Source of the DNA: an uncultured Bacteroidales bacterium | Lineage (GTDB): Bacteria; Bacteroidota; Bacteroidia; Bacteroidales; UBA932 | Direction: 5' to 3' | DNA length: 64,000 bases | Assembly (NCBI GenBank): GCA_944323505.1 | Contig: CALUST010000011.1 | Location: 1 to 64,000, forward strand | Part shown: positions 1-8,870 of the stretch, in pieces | Numbering within the stretch: position 1 is the stretch's first letter | Layout of the letters: each line of letters opens with the position of its first letter | The notes under the pieces: model-generated | What the model saw: the letters and a program-made list of their open reading frames with translations, nothing else | Told to the model about the DNA's origin: nothing | Database searches by the model: none | Program-made: the position numbers and the translations under genes

Positions 1-54
1 ATGGCGGCCAACGCCATGAATGCCGAAAAAAATGCTTTGGTTCCTGAAAAATAA
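1..54 (+). CDS. C-terminal end of an unidentified plus-strand gene (partial)
   Basis: The plus strand is open in frame 1 from the window edge to a TAA stop, encoding only about 17 residues ending in ALVPEK. The other two plus frames close sooner. A bidirectional hairpin follows at 91-125, which fits the end of a convergent gene. The start lies outside the window, so the product cannot be recognised. It could also be a chance open frame. Confidence 0.4.
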   Translation: MAANAMNAEKNALVPEK

Positions 55-90
55 GACATGACCAGTCAAATGGTATAAATCAAGAAAATC

Positions 91-125
91 AAAGGGCTGC
101 CCGCGCCATGGCGGAGCAGCTCTTT
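91..125. terminator. Bidirectional hairpin terminator
   Basis: A 10-bp stem (AAAGGGCTGC with GCAGCTCTTT, one G-U pair) encloses a second short CCGC/GCGG stem. On the minus strand the 3' arm runs into a T-rich stretch (TTTGATTTTCTTG), so it probably ends the lipoprotein transcript that stops at 148. It may also serve the plus-strand gene ending at 54. Confidence 0.65.
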
Positions 126-147
126 GATATGAAATAATCAGATGTTA

Positions 148-2211
148 TCAGAATTCCACTTCAATCTTTGAAATCCAGATTGCCCCATCCTCTGATGTAA
201 CTTTGAAATATGTAGGAGAGTCTGTAATAGTCACTGTACAAACATACAGTCTTAAATTAAGATCAGTCTCCAAATCAATTGTCTCCAGTGTATGAGTAAC
301 TGTTGCAGGAGTTGTTGGATTCTCTGAAGTGCCAAGCCAAACCCCAAGCATAGCCATATCCTTTTCAATATCATCCGGCTCAGAATCTTTATCTACCATA
401 TAGACTTTAAGAGATTTGATTTCTTTGGCAGTAGTATTAGATATAAACCCTGTTTTTTCTTTCATTTGGATAAGCTGATGAGCTGCAATGCCTGAGACCG
501 TATTATTTTTCTGGTTTGCCATTATATTCTGAGCAGAAAATCCAATCCCGTCAATCGTTCCATTTACAGGCGCATCCTTATATTCACCATAGCTTCCATT
601 GGATAATTCTGCAAGATTTGCATCCAAGCTCTCGACATCAATAGTAACTACCGATGGTTCCGGTTCACCGGCTTTTGCTGCCTGGGTAACCTTGATTTCA
701 AATGACTTGGTGGCAACTTCTTCGTCGGTAGTGGCAACAGTGATGGTTGCATTGCGAGGCTCTGTCGTCTCGTTGGCAGTATAAGTGACTGTGATTGTCT
801 TGTTGCCGTTGCCTGAAGGATCGCTTACGCTGAAATTGGTAGCATCAGAAGAAACCACAGTCCAGTCTACATTGGCAGTGATGTCAAATGTCGTTGTGCC
901 TAATGTTGCCGGAACGCTCAGAGTCTGTGTACTGACAGCGAGGCTCGGAGTCTCAGGCTGAGGATCTTCAACTTCACCAGCAGGAAGGAGGGCAACATCA
1001 TCAAGACGATATACACTGCCGACAATCACTTCAAATTTGATATACAGATTCTGAGCACCTGCAGGGGCTGTAAATGTTGCAGAGAAAAGTCCCCATTTTG
1101 TTCCGAGACCCTCCGGCACATCATAAGTCACAGGTGTCCAGGAACTCCCGTCTCCACTGACAGACACCTTGAATTCATCTGTACTGAACTGTCCTTCTGA
1201 TTTTGTTGAAAGGAAACTCAGCGTATAATCTGCTCCCGCCTCCGGCAATGCTATCTTCTCTATCTGGAGATAATGGCTGTCGCCTACTGAATTGAAGAAA
1301 ACATTATTCTTTCCTGAAGCATCAGTAACATTTGAAGAAAAAGTATTGCGGAGATCTGCTCCTGCAGAAGTATATGTCACATTAGCCGCACCTGATCCGG
1401 TGTGCCCGTTCCAAAGGTCAAGATTCTCAGCAAGATCAGGCCATTTATCTTCTGTTTTTGCAGCAGTTCCCTTATCAAAATCATTGAAATATACCGCTCC
1501 TTCAGGTGTGTCAGGTTCGTCGCTGCCGCCCTGACCGGCCTCGTGAGAGATATAGTATGCAGGACCGCCGACTTCGGCTTTAATTGTGCCGTCTTTCTCC
1601 TCATACGCGTCTCTTGTACCCATCAAAGTGACGATGTCACCTTCCTTGAGCCCGAGTTCGGAGAAACTTTTGTCATTCTTCTCGACCTTTGTCTTGGTCA
1701 GACCATAGACATATACGGAACCTGTCTCATCCACAAGGTCGAAATTGCCGTATGTCGTGTTTGTGATGTTTTTGATAGTTCCCGTCAACTGATACCAGAC
1801 ATCCGGGTTGACCTCTTTTTTAAGGAACTCTGCGACTGTGATGCTTGCCATCTTCTCGCCATCCTGGGAGATTTCAAGGACGGCTGATGCGAGAGAGGCC
1901 TTGAATGTAAGGGTAGCGCTTCTCTCAGGCTTACCCTCATTTGACTCGACTTTGATCTCGATTGTCTGGGATTCGGCAGCGGAACCGCTCGATGGAGACA
2001 CCGTCACCCAGCCTTTTGCCGTTTCAGGGATCTCAACAGTCCAGTCACGGCTTGAAGAGAGAACTATAGTTTCAGTAGCCCCCCCCTCTTTGATATTGAG
2101 AGTCGTCGGGTCGATCGAAATCGACGGCGTAGCCAACTCCTCGTCCTTCTTACATCCTGCAAAAATCATTGCAGCAGTAAGTCCGATAAACAATAAACTC
2201 TTTAGTTTCAT
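148..2211 (-). CDS. BACON-domain surface lipoprotein, mosaic
   Basis: The 687-residue protein begins with a lipoprotein signal peptide (lipobox IFAGC, Cys20), followed by acidic residues of the kind that direct Bacteroidetes lipoproteins to the cell surface. Next comes a BACON domain (about residues 27-118), then an OB-fold-like segment (about 120-225, with the pattern VWYQLTGTIKNI). A jelly-roll segment resembling choice-of-anchor domains (about 240-415) precedes a second BACON domain (about 420-520) and a final beta-rich domain of unknown type. BACON domains are linked to carbohydrate or mucin binding, but the target here is unknown. The gene stands alone with its own promoter at 2287-2318. 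Its 3' third is visibly more AT-rich than neighbouring genes. No catalytic motif was recognised. Confidence 0.8.
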   Translation of the reverse strand: MKLKSLLFIGLTAAMIFAGCKKDEELATPSISIDPTTLNIKEGGATETIVLSSSRDWTVEIPETAKGWVTVSPSSGSAAESQTIEIKVESNEGKPERSATLTFKASLASAVLEISQDGEKMASITVAEFLKKEVNPDVWYQLTGTIKNITNTTYGNFDLVDETGSVYVYGLTKTKVEKNDKSFSELGLKEGDIVTLMGTRDAYEEKDGTIKAEVGGPAYYISHEAGQGGSDEPDTPEGAVYFNDFDKGTAAKTEDKWPDLAENLDLWNGHTGSGAANVTYTSAGADLRNTFSSNVTDASGKNNVFFNSVGDSHYLQIEKIALPEAGADYTLSFLSTKSEGQFSTDEFKVSVSGDGSSWTPVTYDVPEGLGTKWGLFSATFTAPAGAQNLYIKFEVIVGSVYRLDDVALLPAGEVEDPQPETPSLAVSTQTLSVPATLGTTTFDITANVDWTVVSSDATNFSVSDPSGNGNKTITVTYTANETTEPRNATITVATTDEEVATKSFEIKVTQAAKAGEPEPSVVTIDVESLDANLAELSNGSYGEYKDAPVNGTIDGIGFSAQNIMANQKNNTVSGIAAHQLIQMKEKTGFISNTTAKEIKSLKVYMVDKDSEPDDIEKDMAMLGVWLGTSENPTTPATVTHTLETIDLETDLNLRLYVCTVTITDSPTYFKVTSEDGAIWISKIEVEF

Positions 2212-2286
2212 GACTTTGATTATTTAAAGAAAGATTTTTAAGCCTTGCTTGTGTCTCAGGTTATGCCTTACTTTTGCTTCAGACGA

Positions 2287-2318
2287 CAAATATATATATT
2301 TTCGCGTCAGATAGCAAC
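2287..2318 (-). promoter_or_regulatory. Bacteroidetes-type promoter of the lipoprotein gene
   Basis: On the minus strand a TATATTTG element (2287-2294) matches the -7 consensus TAnnTTTG. A GTTGC (2314-2318) stands 19 bases upstream as the -33 element. This leaves a leader of about 70 bases before the ATG at 2211. The rest of the 2212-2525 gap holds an inverted repeat (ACTTAGA at 2346 with TCTAAGT at 2387) and the terminator at 2436-2481; no gene is seen. Confidence 0.65.
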
Positions 2319-2435
2319 CTGTTTTCATATTAAATTTAAGTTACGACTTAGATTTCATAACCAAAAACCGTCCTTTTCTCCGAAAGTCTAAGTTTCTCTA
2401 AAGTCTGGATTTTAATACATATCGGAATAAAAAAT

Positions 2436-2481
2436 CTTTGGCATCTTCCTGAAGCCATTGCCGGTAGGAGAGATGCCAAAG
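2436..2481 (-). terminator. Intrinsic terminator after the M3 peptidase gene
   Basis: An 11-bp perfect inverted repeat (CTTTGGCATCT with AGATGCCAAAG) has a 24-base loop. On the minus strand it is followed directly by ATTTTTTATT. It lies 45 bases beyond the stop at 2526 and closes the four-gene operon. A weaker TTGCC/GGCAA hairpin sits at 2506-2519. Confidence 0.8.
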
Positions 2482-2525
2482 CCAAAGTATGAAAAGTCTT
2501 GTCAATTGCCGTGCGGCAAATCAGG

Positions 2526-4838
2526 CTATTCCAGCCCGCGTGCACGGAGCAATGCGCCCGGGTCAGGCTCCGCACCACGGAACCGCTTGTAAAGGACCAT
2601 AGGATCTTCGCTGCCGCCTTTTTCAAGGATATTGTGGCGGTATGACATAGAGACGTCCGTATTGAAGATGCCTTTCTTCCTGAACAGTTCGAAAGCATCC
2701 TTGTCAAGGACCTCCGCCCAAAGATAGCCATAGTATCCGGCACTGTAGCCGCCGGTGAAGATATGGTTGAAATAGGTGGTCCTGTAGCGAGGGATAATCT
2801 CGTCAATCAGTCCTGCCTGCGACATGACGAACGCCTCGAATGCAGCCGGATCGATGACTCTCAACTCATCGGAGATGCCAAGGTCGAGATGCCTGCCACC
2901 GACCACAAGGGTACCGCCCTGTGCGCCTTCTGGAGCAGGTGTCTCCGATGCGAAAGGACAGTCGGCAGGGACATAGACTGATGTCAGTTCATGCCAGCGC
3001 ATGTCAAGAATGGCTGCCGCTGTCAGTTCGGTGGTCATGAAGCCCTGGTTGAAGGTACCGGAATTGCGGATTTTCACCACGAGCGAATCAGGGATGGTCT
3101 CACCTGTCTCATAATGCCTTGCATAAAGTTCCAAGGTCTCAGGCTGCAAAGCCCAGTTCTCATTCAACTGGGACGGCAACTCCACAAAATCCCTTGCAAC
3201 ACTTGTCCCGCTCACATCCTTGTATGTACATTTGCTGAGAAGCCCGTGAAGTGCGTGACCGAATTCATGGAACATGGTCGCAGCCTCGTCAAGCGTCAGC
3301 AGGGACGGCTTCCCGGCTGCCGGCTTGGTGAAATTGCCGACATTCACGATAATCGGCCTGACATCCTCGCCTTTCTCTGTCACATACTGGTTGCGGAAAT
3401 TGCTCATCCACGCCCCGCCTCTCTTGGTCGGACGAGGATAATAGTCCGTAAGAAGGATACCTACAAGCGACCCGTCGGCATCAGTGACCTTGAAGCCTTC
3501 CATATCCGGGTGGTATGCCGGGATGCTGTCCAACTTCTCGAAATCCAGTCCGTAAAGCCTGTGCGCAGTCTCAAATACGCCCTGACGCACATTCTCCATC
3601 TTGAAATACGGCTTGATGAGGCTTTCGTTGAGTTCGTAGTCCCTGTGGCGTACCCTTTCTGCATAATATGCCCAGTCCCACGGTCTGATGACCGATGTGC
3701 CGTCATCCGGCAGAAGTCCGGCCTTGACATCCTCATCCATTATCTGCTGCATCACCTCTATCTCGCTTTCAGCCTTGGCTACCGCAGGAGAGAAGATCCC
3801 GTCAAGGAACTTGTCGACAGTACAGGCATTCTTCGCCATCTTGTCGGACAGGATATGATCTGCAGGGGTCTCATAGCCGAGAAGTGCGGCCTTCTCGATT
3901 TTGAGCCTTATGATGTCAATCACAGTGGAGTTGTTGTCATTCTCATTGCCGTGGCTGCCTCTTGATGAATAGGCACCGAACATCTGCTCTCTGAGATCTC
4001 TCCTCGCACTGTAGGTCATGAAAGGCACATAACTGGCATTCTGCAGGGTGAAAAGCCACGGACCGCCGTCAGCCACAGAGTCCGCTCCCGTCATTCTCAT
4101 GGCATCCTTTGCGCTTATCCCTGCCGCAGAGGCATCGGCTGCTGCTGCGGCAAGCACGCCCTCAGGAAGCCCTGCCAACTGTGACGAGTCCGTCAGGACA
4201 AGCCTGAAAGAATTGGTCTCGGCAAGCACATTGTTCCCGAATTTCTGATGGAGCGATGCCAGTTCCTTGTTTATCTCCCGCATCCTCTTCTGGCCTGCGG
4301 CATCGAGGGCTATACCGTTGTTGACAAACGACCTGTAGATCTTCTCCAGGACAGCATCCTGTTCCGCTGTCAGACCCAGGTCCTCCCTGCTGTCATAGAG
4401 TTCCTTGACCCGGCTGAAGAAATACGGGTTCATGAAGATGTTGTCATTGTGCTCTGTAAGCATAGGGAGCACCTCGGCGACCACGGCCTGCATAGACTCA
4501 GTGGCATCTGACTCCGAAAGGTTGAAAAGCACCCCTGTCACCTTGTCCAGCAATGCCCCGGAACGCTCATAAGCCTCGATAGTATTCTCGAACGTAGGCT
4601 TGTCATCCTTTGCGATGATGGCGTCTATTTCCGCAGACTGACGATGGATGCCGACCTCGACGGCCTCGACATAATCCTTTTCCTGTATCTTGTCGAACGG
4701 CGGAATACCGTAAGGCGTGTCCCACTCTGAGAAGAACGGGTTCACCCTGTTGCATGATATTGTTCCCATAACTGCCGGAATGACTAATAATGCACTGAAA
4801 AGCAATCTTCCTGATGTGCTGCAAAATATATGTTTCAT
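2526..4838 (-). CDS. dcp: Exported M3-family peptidyl-dipeptidase (Dcp-like), probable lipoprotein
   Basis: A zinc metallopeptidase of the thimet/Dcp family that removes dipeptides from peptide C-termini. The zinc motif HEFGHALH is at about residues 524-531, followed by the conserved segment SVARDFVELPSQ. The ATG at 4838 gives 770 residues beginning with a hydrophobic signal ending in GTISC (Cys29), so the enzyme is probably periplasmic or membrane-anchored. The frame stays open further upstream, but that extension overlaps the nitroreductase gene and lacks family similarity. It is the last gene of the kinase-ligase-nitroreductase run, 17 bases after the preceding stop. A second, signal-less M3 peptidase lies at 39724-41778. 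Confidence 0.88.
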   Translation of the reverse strand: MKHIFCSTSGRLLFSALLVIPAVMGTISCNRVNPFFSEWDTPYGIPPFDKIQEKDYVEAVEVGIHRQSAEIDAIIAKDDKPTFENTIEAYERSGALLDKVTGVLFNLSESDATESMQAVVAEVLPMLTEHNDNIFMNPYFFSRVKELYDSREDLGLTAEQDAVLEKIYRSFVNNGIALDAAGQKRMREINKELASLHQKFGNNVLAETNSFRLVLTDSSQLAGLPEGVLAAAAADASAAGISAKDAMRMTGADSVADGGPWLFTLQNASYVPFMTYSARRDLREQMFGAYSSRGSHGNENDNNSTVIDIIRLKIEKAALLGYETPADHILSDKMAKNACTVDKFLDGIFSPAVAKAESEIEVMQQIMDEDVKAGLLPDDGTSVIRPWDWAYYAERVRHRDYELNESLIKPYFKMENVRQGVFETAHRLYGLDFEKLDSIPAYHPDMEGFKVTDADGSLVGILLTDYYPRPTKRGGAWMSNFRNQYVTEKGEDVRPIIVNVGNFTKPAAGKPSLLTLDEAATMFHEFGHALHGLLSKCTYKDVSGTSVARDFVELPSQLNENWALQPETLELYARHYETGETIPDSLVVKIRNSGTFNQGFMTTELTAAAILDMRWHELTSVYVPADCPFASETPAPEGAQGGTLVVGGRHLDLGISDELRVIDPAAFEAFVMSQAGLIDEIIPRYRTTYFNHIFTGGYSAGYYGYLWAEVLDKDAFELFRKKGIFNTDVSMSYRHNILEKGGSEDPMVLYKRFRGAEPDPGALLRARGLE

Positions 4839-4855
4839 GACTGTAATAGATTTTC

Positions 4856-5398
4856 TCAATATCTGTTCATGGAATAAATCTCCCCGAGCGGCTTGCGGAC
4901 CTTGTCCCGTGTCGGTGCATCCGGATAGCCCAATGTGATCAGCAGGGGTATGCGCTTTGAGCGGGGCACACCGAGGAGGGAAGCCACCTTCTTCTCGTTG
5001 AACCACCCCATGATGCAGGTCCCGAGACCGAGGTCGGCTGCCTGCAGGCAAAGATTCTCCACCGCCATGCCGAGATCCATCATGCTGTAGTCCTTGTTCT
5101 TGAGCATGCTGCCTATCCTGGCAGTGACATTCATCTTCTCCAGGACCACGGCGATTATCACAGGAGCCTGATAGGCGAACTTGTTCATGCCTGTCCCGCA
5201 GGCCGCATCAGCCAGTCCCGTAAGCAACTCCCTGTCATCCACGACAACGAATTTCCACGGCTGCGAGTTGCAGGCGGAAGGAGCGACCCTTGCCGCCTTA
5301 AGACATCTGACCAGTTTGTCATTCTCTACCGGCTGCGGCCTGTACTTCCTGTCGCTCTGCCTGCATCCGGCCAATCTCTCAAAATCCATATCGAACAT
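4856..5398 (-). CDS. Nitroreductase-family FMN oxidoreductase
   Basis: The 180-residue size and the pattern SDRKYRPQPV, then APSACNSQPWKFVVV, match the small FMN-binding nitroreductase family, in which these segments contact the flavin phosphate. The C-terminal GLGTCIMGWFNE and ITLGYPD segments are also typical. Such enzymes are homodimeric NAD(P)H-dependent cytosolic reductases; the physiological substrate is not deducible. The gene sits between the acyl-CoA ligase (17-base gap) and the M3 peptidase (17-base gap) and is probably co-transcribed with them. Confidence 0.88.
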   Translation of the reverse strand: MFDMDFERLAGCRQSDRKYRPQPVENDKLVRCLKAARVAPSACNSQPWKFVVVDDRELLTGLADAACGTGMNKFAYQAPVIIAVVLEKMNVTARIGSMLKNKDYSMMDLGMAVENLCLQAADLGLGTCIMGWFNEKKVASLLGVPRSKRIPLLITLGYPDAPTRDKVRKPLGEIYSMNRY

Positions 5399-5415
5399 TC
5401 ATTTCAAAAGCATTC

Positions 5416-7347
5416 CTACAGCGAGGAAAGGTTCATCTCGTTGACGACATTCTTCCCTTCCGGGGTATAGGCGAAACGCATCCTGTCCTCGTATGCCGTC
5501 TCCACCTTTCCTCTCACAATCTTCATGGTGCTGTTGACCATGTGGTTCTGCTCGGTGAACGGCTCCGGAAGCACGCAGATAGCCGCAGGCAGCCATCTTT
5601 CCGGGAATGCCCCGTAATTCGCCCCGCCCTTGCGGTAGGAATTGACCTCCTGCTGTATCTTTTCAAGCATCATTGTCCTGGCCTCGACAGAATCAGGGGA
5701 CAGCCCCGGTGCACTCTCTTTCACGTATGCCTTGAGGGCATCCTTGTTAGGCACGAGGAGGGCTATGGTATACGGGTCCTGACTGTTGTGCAGGACTATC
5801 TGGTCGATGTACCTTGAATTCTCGACCATCGACTCCTCGATGCCCTCAGGGCTGTATTTCTCTCCGTCAGCACTGATAAGCAGGGACTTGAAACGCCCTA
5901 CGACATAAAGGAAGTCCTTGTCCCTCATATATCCCATGTCCCCGGTATGCAGCCATCCGTCAACGACGGTCTCCGCAGTGGCCTTAGGATTCTTCCAGTA
6001 TCCGGCCATGACATTCTCTCCCTTGATGACAATCTCTCCTTTCTCTCCATACGGAAGTGACTTCCCGTCGGCATCGCAGATTTTTATCTCCATCGGCTTG
6101 ACCACACAGCCAGACGAGCCGAGGATATGTCTTGCCGGAGCATTTGCCGATATTATAGGAGTCGCCTCTGAAAGGCCGTATCCCTGATACATCGGGATAC
6201 CGATGGCATAATAGTATCTCTGGAGATCGATGTCCAGAAGGGCTCCGCCTCCGACAAAGAACTTCATCCTGCCTCCGAGCGCCTGGCGGACGCTCTTGAA
6301 TATCAACTTGTCAAACAGCGCGAGCAGGGGCTTCTTCCAGAACTGGGTGATACCGCCCTTGTTATAGCCCTCCTTGTTGTAGGATATCGCCATATTCAGG
6401 GCGAAGTTGTAGAGTCTCTCGACTTTAGGCCCCTTGGCCTTGACGCCGGACTCGATATTCTTCTTGAAATTCTTGGCAAGGGCGGGGACACTGAGCATCA
6501 CCGTAGGCTGGAGTTCCTTGATGCTCATAGGGATGTTCCTCAATGCCTCCATAGGAGTCCTTCCCGGCGGCACAGTGCCTATTGACGCCCCATACGACAT
6601 CATTGTATAGAATCCGGCCACATGGGCAAAGCAATGGTCGAGCGGCAATATGATGAGCATCCTGTCCTCCGGGGTCACCCCTATGACAGACTGCGCCTGC
6701 TCCACATTGGCCGTATAGTTCCTGTGGGTCAGGAGAATCCCTTTCGGGTCTGCTGTGGTGCCGGATGTATAGCTGATGTTGGCATAGTCATCAGGTCCTA
6801 TGGAACTGTACCTCTGCCTGAACATGTCCCCGTGCTCTTTCAGGAACAGGTCTCCTGACCTCTGTATCTCTGAGACAGGGATTTCCTTATCCTCATATTC
6901 TGGAAGTTCGTCAAGGACTATCACTTTCTCGACGAGAGGCAGGTCCGGAAGTATCTTCCTGATCTTCGGCAACTGCTGGGCGGAGACCATCACATACTTC
7001 GAGTCGGAATGTCTGATTCTGAAAACCAGGTCGTTGCTTTCCTCCAGTTTTATTGAAAGCGGCACGTTGACCGCTCCTGCATAGAGGATTCCGAGCTCGC
7101 CGAGGACCCAGAGGTTACGGCCTTCCGACAAAAGCGAGACCTTCTCTCCCTTCTGCACTCCGAGAGCCATGAGTCCGGCCCCTATACGGTATGCCTCCTG
7201 CCTGGTCTGTTCGAATGTCGTCGATGTCCATTCATTGCCGCGTTTTTCCCAGAGAAACGTATTTCCTGAGTAAAGACTGACGTATTTCTCCACGAACTGG
7301 ATGATTGTCATCCTGCCGGCATCCGGGGTGTTGACTGTTGTTGCCAT
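5416..7347 (-). CDS. Long-chain fatty acid-CoA ligase (AMP-forming)
   Basis: A 643-residue ANL-superfamily adenylating enzyme that activates fatty acids to acyl-CoA through an acyl-AMP. Visible core motifs are YTSGTTADPKG (about residue 193, phosphate-binding loop), YQGYGLSEATP (about 386), WLHTGDMG (hinge-side aspartate) and the C-terminal GRFKSLLISADGEKYSPEG. Length and insertions resemble the FadD15 type found in Bacteroidetes and actinobacteria. It follows the deoxynucleoside kinase by 33 bases and precedes the nitroreductase by 17. Cytosolic or membrane-associated. Exact chain-length preference is unknown. Confidence 0.9.
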   Translation of the reverse strand: MATTVNTPDAGRMTIIQFVEKYVSLYSGNTFLWEKRGNEWTSTTFEQTRQEAYRIGAGLMALGVQKGEKVSLLSEGRNLWVLGELGILYAGAVNVPLSIKLEESNDLVFRIRHSDSKYVMVSAQQLPKIRKILPDLPLVEKVIVLDELPEYEDKEIPVSEIQRSGDLFLKEHGDMFRQRYSSIGPDDYANISYTSGTTADPKGILLTHRNYTANVEQAQSVIGVTPEDRMLIILPLDHCFAHVAGFYTMMSYGASIGTVPPGRTPMEALRNIPMSIKELQPTVMLSVPALAKNFKKNIESGVKAKGPKVERLYNFALNMAISYNKEGYNKGGITQFWKKPLLALFDKLIFKSVRQALGGRMKFFVGGGALLDIDLQRYYYAIGIPMYQGYGLSEATPIISANAPARHILGSSGCVVKPMEIKICDADGKSLPYGEKGEIVIKGENVMAGYWKNPKATAETVVDGWLHTGDMGYMRDKDFLYVVGRFKSLLISADGEKYSPEGIEESMVENSRYIDQIVLHNSQDPYTIALLVPNKDALKAYVKESAPGLSPDSVEARTMMLEKIQQEVNSYRKGGANYGAFPERWLPAAICVLPEPFTEQNHMVNSTMKIVRGKVETAYEDRMRFAYTPEGKNVVNEMNLSSL

Positions 7348-7380
7348 GATTATGCGGTTGTTTTGTTTATAAAAGCCTGT

Positions 7381-8010
7381 CTATTCTTCAGATGCGGCAG
7401 GGAACAGACCGAAGAGTTCCGCGTCTATCCTGTCGGTGATTGTCTGGAAATCCTCCGGGCGGTTCTCGAACTTGATGTTGTCCACATCAATGACAAGCAG
7501 CCTGTGCCCGTAACTGCCGATCCAGGACTCGTAACGCTCGTTGAGCCCGGTGAGATAGTCTATCCGGATGCTCTTCTCATACTCTCTCCCCCTTTTCTGT
7601 ATCTGGCTGACAAGGTTAGGGATGGAGGAGCGGAGATAGATCAGCAGGTCAGGTGGATTGACGAGAGACATCATCAGGTCGAAAAGATCAGAATAATTCT
7701 CGAAATCCCTGGTGCTCATAAGCCCCATTGCATGAAGATTGGGGGCAAATATACGGGCATCCTCATAGATTGTCCTGTCCTGGATGATGACATCGGAAGA
7801 CTTGGATATCTCCACCACATCCTTGAACCTCTTGTTCAGAAAATAGATCTGGAGATTGAAAGACCATCTTTCCATGTCCTCGTAGAAATCCGAGAGATAC
7901 GGGTTGTAGTCGACGGACTCGAATTTCGGAGTCCACTTGTAGTGAGCCGCAAGCATCTTTGTGAGGGTAGTCTTGCCGCTGCCTATATTTCCTGCTACTG
8001 CGATATGCAT
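7381..8010 (-). CDS. Deoxynucleoside kinase
   Basis: A 209-residue P-loop kinase that phosphorylates deoxynucleosides for salvage. The Walker A GNIGSGKTT is at residues 7-15, followed by the QDRTIYED segment (the DRS-type motif of the dNK family). An arginine-rich lid region (QKRGREYEKSIR) and the adjoining DYLTGLNERYESW are typical of deoxyadenosine/deoxyguanosine-type kinases. It is the first gene of the minus-strand operon and has a good promoter at 8034-8063. Substrate base specificity cannot be read from sequence. Confidence 0.87.
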   Translation of the reverse strand: MHIAVAGNIGSGKTTLTKMLAAHYKWTPKFESVDYNPYLSDFYEDMERWSFNLQIYFLNKRFKDVVEISKSSDVIIQDRTIYEDARIFAPNLHAMGLMSTRDFENYSDLFDLMMSLVNPPDLLIYLRSSIPNLVSQIQKRGREYEKSIRIDYLTGLNERYESWIGSYGHRLLVIDVDNIKFENRPEDFQTITDRIDAELFGLFPAASEE

Positions 8011-8033
8011 GACTGATGAAAATTTTACGGGGA

Positions 8034-8063
8034 CAAACTTAAATAAAATTATCCATTATCAAT
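8034..8063 (-). promoter_or_regulatory. Promoter of the deoxynucleoside kinase operon
   Basis: The minus strand carries TAAGTTTG (8034-8041) matching TAnnTTTG, with ATTG (8060-8063) 18 bases upstream as the -33 element. The leader to the ATG at 8010 is about 20 bases. Confidence 0.6.
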
Positions 8064-8076
8064 GACGGTTTTTGCG

Positions 8077-8084
8077 TATTTTTG
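8077..8084 (+). promoter_or_regulatory. -7 element for the acyltransferase remnant
   Basis: TATTTTTG matches TAnnTTTG and lies 25 bases before the ATG at 8110. No clear -33 TTTG is seen at the usual distance. The position excludes the upstream in-frame ATG at 8062, which would lie before the transcript start. Confidence 0.4.
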
Positions 8085-8109
8085 CAATCCCACCAATGAC
8101 AATATACGG

Positions 8110-8712
8110 ATGAAATACGTGACAGACACGGCATTTGCAGATTCAAAGCCGCATTATGAACTGCTGGACGGGCTCAGAGGGACAGCGGCACTCCTGGTCA
8201 TATTCTATCATATCGGGGAAGGATTCGCCACAAGCCCCGTGGACCAGCATGTCAATCACGGCTATCTGGCGGTGGACTTCTTCTTCATACTCTCCGGCTT
8301 CGTCATAGCATTCTGGATATGCAGCGCAATCGTCGCCGTCCTCCTCTCGCTCCCGCATATCGGAGGCGGGGAAAAGATGTGGATGAACGGGCTGTATGAG
8401 GCAGTCTGCACCCTTTTCATCTTCCCTGCCCTTGTCTGGCTCGGGGCATCCGGCAAGACCACGGACAAAGTGACCTCGAAGGTGTGCAGGTTCCTCGGGG
8501 ACATATCATACCCGGTCTATGTGGTGCATTACCCTCTTATGTACCTGTTCTACGCATGGCTGTGGGGCGGAGAGGAGAGGATACCTTTCAGCGAGGCATG
8601 GCAGGCAGTCCTTCTTGTCGTGGCAGGGAGCATCCTCCTCTCGTGGCTGTGTCTGAGATTCTACGACATGCCTCTGCGCCGATGGCTCGGCAAAATATGG
8701 AATCCGCATTAA
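8110..8712 (+). pseudogene. Acyltransferase-3 family protein with a large in-frame internal deletion
   Basis: The N-terminal part (residues 16-67) is a clear acyltransferase-3/OafA start: YELLDGLRGTAALLVIFYH with the catalytic-type histidine, then GYLAVDFFFILSGFVIA. The C-terminal part (about residues 70-200) is the last membrane region with GDISYPVYVVHYPL. Full-length relatives run to roughly 350-390 residues with about ten membrane helices; this one has 200, and the middle helices are missing at residues 67-70 (near 8308-8317). The frame is kept, so a shortened protein could be made, but loss of the core suggests a non-functional remnant. ATG 8110 is chosen because the -7 element precedes it. 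Confidence 0.65.
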
Positions 8713-8731
8713 TAAAACGCATATTTGCATT

Positions 8732-8792
8732 ATTACCCCCGAAAGATTGCAGGCCATGAAATTTCGGACGGCGCAAACAAGGGTAATTTTTT
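8732..8792 (+). terminator. Two-stem terminator after the acyltransferase remnant
   Basis: An outer stem ATTACCC (8732-8738) with GGGTAAT (8781-8787) runs into TTTTTT. It encloses an inner CCGAAA (8739-8744) with TTTCGG (8762-8767). The arrangement fits an intrinsic terminator on the plus strand. Confidence 0.55.
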
Positions 8793-8842
8793 CAGTAAGC
8801 AAAAATTTAATTATACTCCGGAGCGGGATAAAAAGAAATGCG

Positions 8843-8850
8843 TAAATTTG
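8843..8850 (+). promoter_or_regulatory. -7 element before the metallo-hydrolase-uvrA pair
   Basis: TAAATTTG matches TAnnTTTG. It overlaps an upstream ATG at 8838 and lies 20 bases before the ATG at 8871, which supports the later start. No good -33 element is visible. Confidence 0.4.
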
Positions 8851-8870
8851 AAGCATTGATTAATGGAAAT

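Noticed and set aside
2991..3965. 324-codon open frame on the plus strand
   Set aside because: It lies wholly antisense to the M3 peptidase gene, which has clear motifs; the antisense product has no recognisable pattern.
4839..5051. 71-codon N-terminal extension of the exported M3 peptidase
   Set aside because: It overlaps the nitroreductase coding region and the signal peptide begins only at the ATG at 4838.
7363..8016. 217-codon plus-strand frame opposite the deoxynucleoside kinase
   Set aside because: Antisense mirror of a gene with intact P-loop and lid motifs; no promoter or family match.
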